Shown here in pieces: positions 34,689-42,877 of a stretch of 42,899 nt of DNA. The notes beneath the pieces were generated by a model. The model was not told the DNA's origin. It saw nothing but the letters and a program-made list of their open reading frames with translations, and ran no database searches. The stretch is from Gammaproteobacteria bacterium (GTDB lineage Bacteria; Pseudomonadota; Gammaproteobacteria; Steroidobacterales; Woeseiaceae), in contig JAUHZT010000012.1 of assembly GCA_030425905.1 (NCBI GenBank), positions 1-42,899 on the forward strand, read 5' to 3'. The translations under genes and the position numbers were made by a program. How positions within the stretch are numbered: position 1 is the stretch's first letter; each line of letters starts with the position of its first letter.

Positions 34689-36317
34689 ATGACTAATGCA
34701 TGGGCAGTTTTGCGCGGCACCGCAAGTACGACGCCACCTGTTCGACGGTCGTTGATGTTGGCTGGAATTGCCGCCGTGTTGGCCAGTTGTGGCGGTGGCG
34801 GTGACGGGCCGAACGTTGTAGTACAGCCGCCATCGTCAGGCTGGCAGCAAGGCGTGTTTCTCGATCGACAAACCTACGCAGGCCGCTGCGCCTCGCCTCG
34901 CAGCGGTATCGACCCTGCCACAGGGCTCGCGTACCCCGACGTGCAGGGCTCGACGGTGGATGAGAATAATTTCCTGCGCTCGCACGCGAATGACACCTAC
35001 CTCTGGTACGACGAAATTGTCGACCGCGATCCGTCGCTGTACAACGATCCGCTTGGCTACTTCGACCTTTTGAAGACCAACGCGACCACGGCGTCAGGGC
35101 AGCCTAAAGACAAGTTTCATTTCACCTACGACAGCCTGGAGTATTACCAGTTGTCGCAGTCAGGCATTGCCGCTGGCTACGGTGCGCAGTGGGCGTTGAT
35201 TTCGGCAACGCCGCCACGCGAAGTACGGGTTGCCTACACCGAGCCCAGTTCACCGGCAGCCGCAGTAAACCTGCTGCGTGGTGCGACGGTGCTTGAAGTT
35301 GACGGCTACGACATCAACGACACTACACAAGCGGGCCTTGATGCGATTAATGAGGGCCTGTTCTCGCCGACGACCGGCCAGCAGTACAATTTCCGTGTGC
35401 TGGATGCCATCGGTACCGTTCGCGCAATTGCAATGACCGCTGAAGAAATTACCACGGCACCTGTAACAAACGTGCAGGTTCTCGACCGGCCGAGCGGTCG
35501 CGTTGGCTACATGCTGTTCAACGACCACATCATTACGGCGGAAGGCGCGCTGGTCGATGCCGTCAATCAGCTCAATAACGGGCAGGGGATCGACGATCTC
35601 GTGCTGGATGTTCGCTACAACGGTGGTGGCTTCCTGTTTATAGCGAGCCAGCTCGCGTACATGATTGCCGGTGATGCGGCGACAGCGGGCGAGATTTTTG
35701 AGGAAACCGAGTTCAACGACAAACACCCGGCTACCAACCCGGTAACGGGCGAGGCGCTGACGCCGACGCCTTTCTACAATGTCACGTCCGGGTTCGACAC
35801 GCTGCCGGCCGGCCAGGCATTGCCGACGCTGGACCTGCCGCGCGTGTATGTGCTGACCGGGCCGGGCACTTGTTCGGCGAGCGAAGCGATTATGAACGGC
35901 CTGCGCGGCGTGGGTGTCGAGGTTATCCAGATCGGTTCGACAACTTGCGGCAAGCCCTACGGATTCTATCCGGAGGAAAACTGCGGTACGACCTATTTCA
36001 CAATTCAGTTTCGTGGCGTTAATGCCGCTGGTTTCGGCGACTACACCGACGGCTTTTCTGCCGCTAACCAGCCGAATCCCGGCGAGGCTATTCCGGGCTG
36101 TTCGGTTGCCGACGATTTCGATTCCTTTTTGGGCGATCCGAGTGAGGCGCGCCTCGCGGCCGCGCTAGCTTACCGTGAAACCGGCCAGTGTCCGGCACCC
36201 ACGGGCTCGGCACCTCCGGGAATCAGCAAGACGGGCGCACCACTGTCTATCGTTGACGGAAGCGTTCCCAAAGCGCCGTGGTTGATGAACCGCATCATGA
36301 AGAAGTGGCCGGAGTGA
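34689..36317 (+). CDS. S41 family peptidase lipoprotein
   Basis: The 542-residue protein has a signal ending in LASC, with a Cys-Gly4 linker (lipoprotein). A PDZ-like region (REVRVAYTEPSSPAAAVNLLRGATVLEVDGYDIND) is followed by the tail-specific protease core. DDLVLDVRYNGGG is the typical S41 strand, GTCSASEAIMNGL carries the catalytic Ser (about 396) and CGKPYG the Lys (about 421). Both dyad residues are present, so it should be an active periplasmic protease. The ATG follows CAGGGGCG. Its TGA overlaps the GTG start of a small downstream gene, so the two are co-translated. Confidence 0.92.
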   Translation: MTNAWAVLRGTASTTPPVRRSLMLAGIAAVLASCGGGGDGPNVVVQPPSSGWQQGVFLDRQTYAGRCASPRSGIDPATGLAYPDVQGSTVDENNFLRSHANDTYLWYDEIVDRDPSLYNDPLGYFDLLKTNATTASGQPKDKFHFTYDSLEYYQLSQSGIAAGYGAQWALISATPPREVRVAYTEPSSPAAAVNLLRGATVLEVDGYDINDTTQAGLDAINEGLFSPTTGQQYNFRVLDAIGTVRAIAMTAEEITTAPVTNVQVLDRPSGRVGYMLFNDHIITAEGALVDAVNQLNNGQGIDDLVLDVRYNGGGFLFIASQLAYMIAGDAATAGEIFEETEFNDKHPATNPVTGEALTPTPFYNVTSGFDTLPAGQALPTLDLPRVYVLTGPGTCSASEAIMNGLRGVGVEVIQIGSTTCGKPYGFYPEENCGTTYFTIQFRGVNAAGFGDYTDGFSAANQPNPGEAIPGCSVADDFDSFLGDPSEARLAAALAYRETGQCPAPTGSAPPGISKTGAPLSIVDGSVPKAPWLMNRIMKKWPE

Positions 36318-36688
36318 GTAACTGGCTGCGCGGTCTTTTGCTGCTAACCACGACCTCAATGCTTGGCTGTACCGGCCTGGCAACTGCCGACGATGTTCCC
36401 GCCAGGCTGTTAGCGCCAACAGAGGCGAGTCGCGCCGAGTTGCAGCGGGTTGTTAACAAGGCCCTGCGCACAAATGTGCGCCTGGCGCCCGATGCCTTGA
36501 CACGTAGCAGCGTGCTCAGCATTGAACGGAGCCCGCCTGCCGGCATTGGCAAGCAGCCAACGCAGGGGCGCAATATGGATGCGCCGATCCAGTTTCGTCT
36601 CGTGATGAATGGCGAAACCTGCGTGCTGATCGACCAAAGAACGACCAAGCGCTACGTGCTGGAAGAGGCTTACTGCGTGGCGGAATAG
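36314..36688 (+). CDS. Small exported protein coupled to the S41 peptidase
   Basis: The protein is about 124 residues with a GTG start in a GTGA overlap with the S41 gene stop. The N-terminus is a signal peptide (LRGLLLLTTTSMLGC), with LGC as a possible lipobox. The rest is not a family I recognise; it contains a basic/alanine-rich segment and a C-terminal VLIDQRTTKRYVLEEAYC with two cysteines. The tight coupling suggests it acts with the S41 peptidase, for example as an inhibitor or adaptor (inference). Confidence 0.7.
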   Translation: MSNWLRGLLLLTTTSMLGCTGLATADDVPARLLAPTEASRAELQRVVNKALRTNVRLAPDALTRSSVLSIERSPPAGIGKQPTQGRNMDAPIQFRLVMNGETCVLIDQRTTKRYVLEEAYCVAE

Positions 36689-36726
36689 GCGGTCGGCCGG
36701 TGCATTAAGCGGGATGCAGTGGTGGC

Positions 36727-36752
36727 ATGCCGCGCAGCGTCTTCGGCGCGGC
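36727..36752. other. Hairpin between convergent genes
   Basis: An 8-bp perfect stem tgccgcgc / gcgcggca with a 10-base loop lies between the small exported protein and the retropepsin-like gene. Neither strand has a T run after it, so it may be a weak bidirectional terminator or nothing. Confidence 0.3.
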
Positions 36753-36754
36753 AA

Positions 36755-37690
36755 TTACTCTGCATGAATGTGCACGTAGCCACTCTTGTAGTCTACCGTG
36801 ACGACGAAGTGCTGCAGAATGTCGTAGCCCAGCAGGCCTTTCGACTCACTGCCGCGCGCAATTCGGGTACCGAGCGGCGCATGCTTTTCAAACAGCACGG
36901 CTGATTCACCCTGCGCCGGTACGCTGACTCGCACGTCAACTATTTCCAGGGGGCCAAAGCCGATGCTGGGGATTGTGAAGGTTTCCGCGTCGCCTACCGC
37001 GTTTACACCACCGATTTTCACCTTTTCGACGGCATAGGTATCGAGCCAGTCCAGTTGATTCGCGAGGTCCCTGTCAATTAGCAAACCGCCGGTTGCGCCC
37101 GTGTCCATCATGAGCCACGCATCGACTTTATCCGTCAGACGTACTTTCACGAGCGGCGAACCCCCGCGGCCATTCTTCTTTGACTCGACGTTTTTGATCT
37201 GTTTCATATCCAGGCTGTCACGAGTGATCAGCCGCATGCGCTTGTTCGGGTAGTCAAACTGAAAGATGAAGTTGCGCAGAAAGCTCGCGCCGAGAATCAT
37301 CTGGATATCGGAGGAACCGAAATCCAGTTCGACGATTTTCTCGAAGTCTATGGTGTTGCCAAAAATGTTAACGGGCACCCGTTTGTAGGTCGGGCGGCGC
37401 TCGGTCGCGAACACGCCGCTGATCTGGATGGAACGTCCTTTTTCAAACTCCAGCCCGGCCGCTCTCAGGAAGTCACCGTTGATAGCATTCAAGCCGGCGC
37501 CAGTGTCGATCATCGCGTACCCGGATTGTCCGCCAATCTCGGTTTCGACCAGTAACCGGCCATCGCTAATCTGGATGTCCACCCACTCGGTGGCGCCGGC
37601 ACGGGCTGCCTGCGGTAGAAAGAAGTGGCAGCCAAGTGCGGCGATAAGACACAACAGGCGGGGCGAGGTAATGCTTTCTTGTTGTTGCAT
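36755..37690 (-). CDS. Exported protein with two retropepsin-like aspartic protease domains
   Basis: The 311-residue protein has a signal peptide (LLCLIAALGCHFFLPQAARA). Two retropepsin-like domains follow, each with a catalytic motif: YAMIDTGAGLNAI (Asp about 62) and WLMMDTGATGGLLI (Asp about 196). Each is followed by a hydrophobic Gly motif, MILGASFLRNF and GLLGYDILQHF. Retroviral-type proteases normally form homodimers of one-DTG subunits; here the two are fused, so one chain could form the full active site. The start at 37690 is behind the strong GGAGGGAGAA. It lies downstream of yggU on the same strand. Confidence 0.88.
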   Translation of the reverse strand: MQQQESITSPRLLCLIAALGCHFFLPQAARAGATEWVDIQISDGRLLVETEIGGQSGYAMIDTGAGLNAINGDFLRAAGLEFEKGRSIQISGVFATERRPTYKRVPVNIFGNTIDFEKIVELDFGSSDIQMILGASFLRNFIFQFDYPNKRMRLITRDSLDMKQIKNVESKKNGRGGSPLVKVRLTDKVDAWLMMDTGATGGLLIDRDLANQLDWLDTYAVEKVKIGGVNAVGDAETFTIPSIGFGPLEIVDVRVSVPAQGESAVLFEKHAPLGTRIARGSESKGLLGYDILQHFVVTVDYKSGYVHIHAE

Positions 37691-37774
37691 TTCTCCCTCC
37701 AGAACTAAGCGCCTGTACTGCCAGGCGGCGCGGACTCTCGGACTGTGCTCCGGTTGCGGGAGAGCGGGCGGCAA

Positions 37775-38131
37775 TCAGACGCCGGCATCGCTAAGCTTTT
37801 GGCGAAACTCCAACTCGGAGAGCCCGGTGATCTGCACAATCTTTCGCTGTGATGTACTCCCTGAAACTATCCTGGCTCCACCTCGAGCAAGGCCAAGTGT
37901 CTTGTTGAGAAGCGCCTCCACGGCGGCATTCGCTTTGCCGCGCTCGGGCGGCGCCGCAACGCGCACCCGTAACGTGTCCCCCAGCCAGCCTGCGATAACG
38001 GTGCGGGATGAACCCGGAACTACTTTTACCGGAATTTTGCAACTGACGGCACTCAATGGCGTCGCCCCTGATACTGAGCCGGGTACTGTGGCAGCGCTAT
38101 GTCGGGATCTTTCTCGGCCATCGGACTGCAT
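37775..38131 (-). CDS. DUF167 / YggU family protein
   Basis: The 118-residue protein contains the YggU core: CKIPVKVVPGSSRTVIAGWLGDTLRVRVAAPPERGKANAAVEALLNKTLG, then ARIVSGSTSQRKIVQITGL. The N-terminal 28 residues before this are more variable, and the true start may be slightly downstream. YggU-type proteins are small soluble proteins of unknown function, often near yggS/yggT; here they are absent. It sits 84 bases upstream of the retropepsin-like gene and diverges from the DUF4197 gene across a 131-base spacer. Confidence 0.93.
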   Translation of the reverse strand: MQSDGRERSRHSAATVPGSVSGATPLSAVSCKIPVKVVPGSSRTVIAGWLGDTLRVRVAAPPERGKANAAVEALLNKTLGLARGGARIVSGSTSQRKIVQITGLSELEFRQKLSDAGV

Positions 38132-38262
38132 TCTAACTCAGACCGGCAAAACGTCTAAGTGCGGTTGGGAGCTGACCCATACAAGGTGAGTAGCACGCGG
38201 GGTTCAGCAGCAATTCACTGTACAATGTCCGCTGATTTCTCAGTCCGAAGGCCCCTCAAGTC

Positions 38263-39012
38263 ATGAAAAAGGCAATTGCGAAAACGGGAAGAGACGTCGT
38301 ACCGGTACTGCTGGCGCTGGCCTTGCTCGGGGTCAATGGCACTGCATCGGCGGGATGGCTCGACAAGCTAAAACAGATGGTGTCCGGCGGTGATGAGAAA
38401 CAACAAACACTCAGCACTGACGATATTGGCGGTGGTCTGAAAGAGGCGCTGCGGGTAGGAACCGAGAGAGTAGTGGGCAATCTCGGTACCACGGACGGTT
38501 TTAATCTCGACCCGCAAATTCATATTCCACTTCCAGAACAACTTGATCAGGTCAGAAAAGTACTGGGCAAGATCGGCATGGACTCGATGCTGGTTGATCT
38601 TGAAACACGCCTGAACCGTGCGGCGGAGATCGCAACACCAAAAGCGCAGGAATTGTTTATCGCAGCCATCAACGATATGACGCTGGATGACGTTCTGGCG
38701 ATATACAACGGCCCGGAAGACTCAGCTACGCAGTACTTCAAGTCGAAGATGTCAGGGCCGCTGGCTGTCGAGATGAAGCCGGTGGTCGATGCGAGCCTCG
38801 CGGACGTGGATGTAGCGAATTCCTATGACTCTGTCATGGAGCGTTACAACTCGGTCCCATTCGTGCCAAAGATTGAGGCGGATCTAAGCGACTATGTCGT
38901 ACAGAAAGGCATGGACGGAATTTTCTTCTACCTTGGCAAGGAAGAAGCAGCGATCCGGCAGGATCCTGCAAAGCGCACCACGGAGTTGTTGCAGCGCGTT
39001 TTTGGAAAGTAG
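38263..39012 (+). CDS. DUF4197 exported protein
   Basis: The 249-residue protein has a signal peptide (VPVLLALALLGVNGTASA). The DUF4197 pattern follows: LSTDDIGGGLKEALRVGTERVVGNLGTTDGF, then IHIPLPEQLDQVRKVLGKIGMDSMLVDLETRLNRAAE. It closes with DLSDYVVQKGMDGIFFYLGKEEAAIRQDPAKRTTELLQRVFG, very typical of the family. Length and organisation fit other members. The function is unknown; the protein should be periplasmic. It is a single-gene unit and is followed by 264 bases with one degenerate spacer repeat. Confidence 0.95.
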   Translation: MKKAIAKTGRDVVPVLLALALLGVNGTASAGWLDKLKQMVSGGDEKQQTLSTDDIGGGLKEALRVGTERVVGNLGTTDGFNLDPQIHIPLPEQLDQVRKVLGKIGMDSMLVDLETRLNRAAEIATPKAQELFIAAINDMTLDDVLAIYNGPEDSATQYFKSKMSGPLAVEMKPVVDASLADVDVANSYDSVMERYNSVPFVPKIEADLSDYVVQKGMDGIFFYLGKEEAAIRQDPAKRTTELLQRVFGK

Positions 39013-39080
39013 CGCTTTATAAGAGAGAAGCCTCGCTACGGCTGCTGAGTTGATGTTCAGTATTCAGCCAGGTGCAGGGC

Positions 39081-39107
39081 TGATTGCGGTCAGAAGCCGC
39101 CGTTCGC
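39081..39107. repeat. Degenerate spacer repeat, copy 1 (half element)
   Basis: The bases ggtcagaagccgccgttc match the right half of copy 4 (12 of 15 positions over cagaagccgccgttc). It lies in the DUF4197 to ADP-ribosylglycohydrolase spacer. Confidence 0.35.
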
Positions 39108-39276
39108 AGCCCTGGTCACTCGCACTTTGCCGCCTGACTGCTTTTAGAGGCGGATCCGGACCACAGCGTGTCGCGGCATTCCGGGGACTTTTTCTTACTC
39201 TTACCTCGGACCAGTTGAGTCAGCGATCAGATAAGTACACTGTCCCGGTTATTCCAAATCGCCCGGCTTTGGCTTG

Positions 39277-40629
39277 TCACTTTCCCAGGACCGGAATCCG
39301 CCAGCTCCCGCCGTCGTCTGCAATAGTCCCGCCCATCTCGTCGACCACGACCCGATCGACGATCCGGATTCCGCCCTCCGCCATGTTGCCGAACGTATCA
39401 ATTCCGTCAGGTGCCGGGAATCCTTTCCGCGTGCGGTGGATATTAAAGCGGTCCGAAAAACGACGGTTGAACAGCCGCTCGAGTTCGTCTTTGCCCAGCA
39501 TGAATCCCAGCAGGCCGCCCCAGGTGGCGGCGGGGTTGTCGGAATCCCAGCCAGCCAGCACGGCAATCTTTACCGTTTCCTCGTAGTCGCCTTCTCCGTA
39601 GAGGAGGCTCACGATGCTGGCGGCGAAGTTAATCCCGGCGGCGAAACAGCCGTAACACTCCGGGTGGCGGGTCGGGATGTCATAGCCGTCTTGTTGCTCG
39701 ATCTGGTAGCGCTGATACACCTCGTCTCGCGCTTGTTCCCAGGGTACGCCTGCCCGGTAACGACTTTCGACGAAGTCGTACATTGATGCTATGTAGGAGC
39801 CATCGGGAAGACGCGCACGGGCCTCGGAAGCGAGACTTTCTATACGTTGTTTCATCGGCAGGTCCGGATCGGCGACGGCTGCGAGGGAATGCATGACCAC
39901 GTAGAACTCGGCGGCCTGTGCCGCCTCGTCGCGCGCCGTTGTGCGTATTGGCAGGTGTGCCAGCCGAAGCGCGACATCGGGCCTGCCGGGCGCGTAAAGG
40001 CCGAATATCTCCGTGGTTAGCTGCGCATCGATCATTTCGTAATATGGGTTGACGTCCGGGTCGCTCGTAGCCGGCGGAATGACGCCGTCCTGCATCAGGT
40101 CGAATGCGGCCTGGTTCGATACCCACAGGTAGTTTTCAGGTTCGCCCAGGGTATTTCGGAACGGAGTATCGTCGTCAGAATAAATGTGGTTCAGCCAGCC
40201 GTCGCGAATCTGCTCACCTGTAAGGAGGCTGGTCTGGTGGGTAATCATGAGGTGCTGGTAGATGTATTCGATGTCGGTGTCGTCATCGGAGCCCCACACG
40301 CTGTCTTCGTCTATGAACACCCAGTCGATTGTGGTCGAGGGGGCGATTGTGCCGGTGACATAAATATTCGACTGGTCGAGCGACCCCCAGTCCTCGCGGG
40401 TGTAGAAGTTCCCGGTCGGTCCGTCGCCGCCGATCTTGTCCAGCTCCGTAATGATGCCGGTCCAGTTCGCGATGCTTTGTCCGAGCCAAAAGCCTTCGAG
40501 CCGATCCGTATAGTCGCTACGTGATACGAGGATGGGGTCGGCGATTTCGGACGCCCGCTCGGCCGGGGACTCCGACCCGCAGGAGGAGAGCAGAAAAACC
40601 AGCGACAGACCCTTGAGGATGCTACGCAT
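39277..40629 (-). CDS. Exported ADP-ribosylglycohydrolase (DraG)-like lipoprotein
   Basis: The 450-residue protein has a lipoprotein signal (LSLVFLLSSCGS). DraG-family motifs follow: RLEGFWLGQSIANWTG, EDSVWGSDDDTDIEYIYQHL with the Asp cluster expected to bind divalent metal, and AGWDSDNPAATWGGLLGFMLG with the second metal-binding Asp cluster. Cytosolic members remove ADP-ribose from proteins; export to the envelope is unusual and suggests another glycosidic substrate. I chose the ATG at 40629, but a TTG at 40683 has a much better Shine-Dalgarno (GGAGGAA) and would add 18 residues before the signal. It stands alone on the minus strand. Confidence 0.85.
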   Translation of the reverse strand: MRSILKGLSLVFLLSSCGSESPAERASEIADPILVSRSDYTDRLEGFWLGQSIANWTGIITELDKIGGDGPTGNFYTREDWGSLDQSNIYVTGTIAPSTTIDWVFIDEDSVWGSDDDTDIEYIYQHLMITHQTSLLTGEQIRDGWLNHIYSDDDTPFRNTLGEPENYLWVSNQAAFDLMQDGVIPPATSDPDVNPYYEMIDAQLTTEIFGLYAPGRPDVALRLAHLPIRTTARDEAAQAAEFYVVMHSLAAVADPDLPMKQRIESLASEARARLPDGSYIASMYDFVESRYRAGVPWEQARDEVYQRYQIEQQDGYDIPTRHPECYGCFAAGINFAASIVSLLYGEGDYEETVKIAVLAGWDSDNPAATWGGLLGFMLGKDELERLFNRRFSDRFNIHRTRKGFPAPDGIDTFGNMAEGGIRIVDRVVVDEMGGTIADDGGSWRIPVLGK

Positions 40630-40998
40630 GGCGAATTTCGTCACGCCCCGTCGCCTGCTTGCCTTCCAATCACTCTTGCACAATTTCAGTTCCTCCGCCC
40701 AATGGTGATCACAGTTTGCGAATGACCCCGGGATCATCGGCAATGTGCTGGTCGCCGTTGAGCATGCGTTCGCGGTCTTTCCTGCAAAGTACTTGAGGTG
40801 CCTATTTCCTGGTCAACAGGCATGACGTCTTCGACGACTGCAACGGGTCACCCGCCGTCATATTACCTCAGATTTTTCGAGCGGCGGCTATGGGATTCGA
40901 AGCAGTCCCTCAGTTAGCCGCCTGGCGAGCGTCGCAAGACGGCCACCAAGAGCGGCCGGCGAATGCTTGCAATTGGACATTCGGTACGTATCGAAGCT
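40630..40998. other. Intergenic stretch with repeat copy 2 and possible 5' extension of the glycohydrolase
   Basis: The first 54 bases may encode the N-terminus of the glycohydrolase if the TTG start at 40683 is used. The remainder holds no convincing gene; short open frames have no ribosome-binding sites or recognisable sequence. One degenerate spacer repeat occupies 40871-40911. Confidence 0.55.
40871..40911. repeat. Degenerate spacer repeat, copy 2
   Basis: It opens gatttttcgagcggcggct and shares 20 of 24 bases with the start of copy 4 (42650-42673). It ends cgaagcagtccctc, close to the end of copies 3 and 4. Confidence 0.45.
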
Positions 40999-41682
40999 CT
41001 AACTCAGGAATTCGTCAATTTCCTCTATCAAATCAACAAGCAATTCGCGGATTCGCTGAACGTAATCGAGATAGTACAAAGTCCAGCCTTTCAACAGTAT
41101 CAGTCTGTTCCTGAAGTAAGCGAGATCCGCCGGATCCTTAGCAAGCAGCCTAGCCTCTCCATAGTTCCATAGTCTTGACAGATCTTCATCAAATACCGCA
41201 ACAAACATCTCGTCGTATTGGCGACCGTTATACTCGACGCGTCTCAGGTGGTATTCATAGTAGTCGCCGACCAAGGTTGTGAGGTCAGGCGCACGCAAGA
41301 GTCGCAGTTGACCGGCGGCAACCATGCTGTCCCATGCTGCTCGTCGAGGCCAGATAGAGATCGGCGTCGCATAATTTAGGACGATATCCTGGACTTGCTC
41401 GTTTGTTAACAACTCTGGATTCGCCGCCCAGCGGATCAACAAATTGATCATCTCCTCCGCATCTTTCTGTTCGGCTTCAACCTTATCCAGAAAGGCCAGA
41501 TCCTCTGCCAGGCTTTGGCGTACTTGGGCCAAAGACTCTCTTGCTTCCAGCGCTGCAACCCGGTCTTGCCACATACTTTCAAGGAAGATGGCGACAAACA
41601 CTGAAACAACGATGAGCGCAGCCTCACCGCCGAATCTCACCAAGTAGTGTTGCGCTGTCACGGATTCGCGGACGTCACTCAT
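40999..41682 (-). CDS. Single-pass membrane protein, DUF6090-like
   Basis: The 227-residue protein has one N-terminal membrane helix preceded by FGGEAALIVVSVFVAIFLES, a pattern like the short proteins now grouped as DUF6090 (IGEIILVVIGILIALQ in typical members). A long coiled or helical region follows (ALEARESLAQVRQSLAEDLAFLDKVEAEQKDAEEMINLL). Then comes a segment WPRRAAWDSMVAAGQLRLLRAPDL, and the C-terminus is mainly helical. No catalytic motif is visible. The surrounding DNA is more AT-rich and sparser in genes than the rest of the window, which may indicate an acquired segment. Confidence 0.78.
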   Translation of the reverse strand: MSDVRESVTAQHYLVRFGGEAALIVVSVFVAIFLESMWQDRVAALEARESLAQVRQSLAEDLAFLDKVEAEQKDAEEMINLLIRWAANPELLTNEQVQDIVLNYATPISIWPRRAAWDSMVAAGQLRLLRAPDLTTLVGDYYEYHLRRVEYNGRQYDEMFVAVFDEDLSRLWNYGEARLLAKDPADLAYFRNRLILLKGWTLYYLDYVQRIRELLVDLIEEIDEFLS

Positions 41683-41869
41683 TAATTGTTAGCCTGTTTA
41701 TTTATTATTGGAGTCGGGGCGGGAACAAACTCAATTATCTTACATACATGCAAACGCGTTTTCCGATGATCGTCGATTGTCCGCTGCGGCCATCTGCAGC
41801 CATAATATCGCAGATTACTCCACCGACTGGAGTGTGAATTGAAGCAGCCGCTTAACTGGGGTCCTGTTG

Positions 41870-41901
41870 AATGCTCGCTTTCGGCCAGAAGGAGTCACTC
41901 A
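41870..41901. repeat. Degenerate spacer repeat, copy 3
   Basis: It reads gaatgctcgctttcggcc and then agaaggagtcactc, an imperfect inverted repeat similar to copies 2 and 4. It sits 4 bases past the stop of the hypothetical gene at 41906-42586. Confidence 0.4.
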
Positions 41902-41905
41902 AAAG

Positions 41906-42586
41906 TCACACTTCCTTGTACAGGACATCCACTTTGTCCCCGCAAAAAAACGCCCAATCGTCCTTTTTGGAATATTCGATTCCTTTTTCGATCGTTACTT
42001 CCAATTGCTTGGAGTCGATCCAGTGAGCCGAGACCTTGACGCCCTGCTTAGTGAAGTAGAAGACCGAACCACCGCCACCAGCCCACATCATGCTCGCACC
42101 CGTGTGGATGTAAGCGCCGTTAGAAAATTCCTCGTTCACGGAGAAGATCTTCTTGCCATCCGGCGCTGGGATTTCGACAAGGGTATCCATCCTGAAGTCG
42201 AATTTCGGCCGTTTCCGCCTTTTCTTAGATGAGCGTGGCGTCCGAAGTTTTGCGACGAATGAAGACAGCGCCGTAGCTCGTTTCTCAAGTGTGCGCGAGT
42301 CGGCGTCTCTTTCTTCCCAATTCTTCAGGTCTGCTCCGGACTCGACGTACTTCTCGACTTTTTCGAGCAACGACTCATCTAAAGATTGCGTTTCCCACTG
42401 TGCAAGAGCTAAAGCGAAATGCGCGTCATACTGATCATCGTATTCGACAAAGAAGTCGGCAAGTTCGCTTCGAACACTGGCTGCCGCGATCTCGGGTGTA
42501 GCACCACCGTTGTATTCGTCGAAGAAGTGGTCGTAAACGTCTGCGAACGTATCGCTTTCACCTACTTTGTATCCCCAGCTCCCCAT
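41906..42586 (-). CDS. Hypothetical protein, DUF4259-like N-terminus
   Basis: The 226-residue protein opens MGSWGYKVGESDTFADVYDHFFDEY, which resembles the MGxWGxGxFxND start of DUF4259 and immunity-like proteins, but the match is weak. The middle is acidic and helical, with a basic linker KKRRKRPKF. The C-terminal 100 residues (VEIPAPDGKKIFSVNEEF ... KQGVKVSAHWIDSKQLEVTIEKGIEYSKKDDWAFFCGDKVDVLY) look like a small beta domain. It has no signal peptide and no catalytic motif. It stands alone between degenerate repeats; a toxin-immunity role is possible but not supported further here. Confidence 0.65.
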   Translation of the reverse strand: MGSWGYKVGESDTFADVYDHFFDEYNGGATPEIAAASVRSELADFFVEYDDQYDAHFALALAQWETQSLDESLLEKVEKYVESGADLKNWEERDADSRTLEKRATALSSFVAKLRTPRSSKKRRKRPKFDFRMDTLVEIPAPDGKKIFSVNEEFSNGAYIHTGASMMWAGGGGSVFYFTKQGVKVSAHWIDSKQLEVTIEKGIEYSKKDDWAFFCGDKVDVLYKEV

Positions 42587-42649
42587 TGTGCGGCTCCTGA
42601 ATCAGTGAGTCTTGGCGTGATTTCATCGGTCAGGATTATCGACTTTCAC

Positions 42650-42745
42650 GATTTTTCGACCGGCTGCCTTGGGTCATTTCCTGCCCCGAGTATAACGCAT
42701 CCACGGTCATTCGAGCGTCCGCTGTTGGGCCTGAAGCTGCCATTC
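42650..42745. repeat. Degenerate spacer repeat, copy 4 (two arms)
   Basis: The left arm starts gatttttcgaccggctgcc at 42650 and the right arm runs gagcgtccgctgttgggcct to cattc at 42713-42745. Together they resemble copy 2 with an insertion between the arms. Confidence 0.45.
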
Positions 42746-42829
42746 AAATCGCGCTCTGTTTGCGCCCGTTTGTCCGTTCCATTTCGGCTCATAACTCGCT
42801 GTTTTAAATAGGGAATAGGTGCTATCAAA

Positions 42830-42838
42830 TGATATAAT
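42830..42838 (+). promoter_or_regulatory. Extended -10 promoter
   Basis: TGATATAAT matches an extended -10 (TGnTATAAT) perfectly in AT-rich DNA. It would give a transcript starting about 33 bases before the ATG at 42878. No good -35 is seen, as is usual for extended -10 promoters. Confidence 0.6.
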
Positions 42839-42877
42839 TATCCCTCAAAAACGGACTGATTCTGCCGGGAGGGAACC

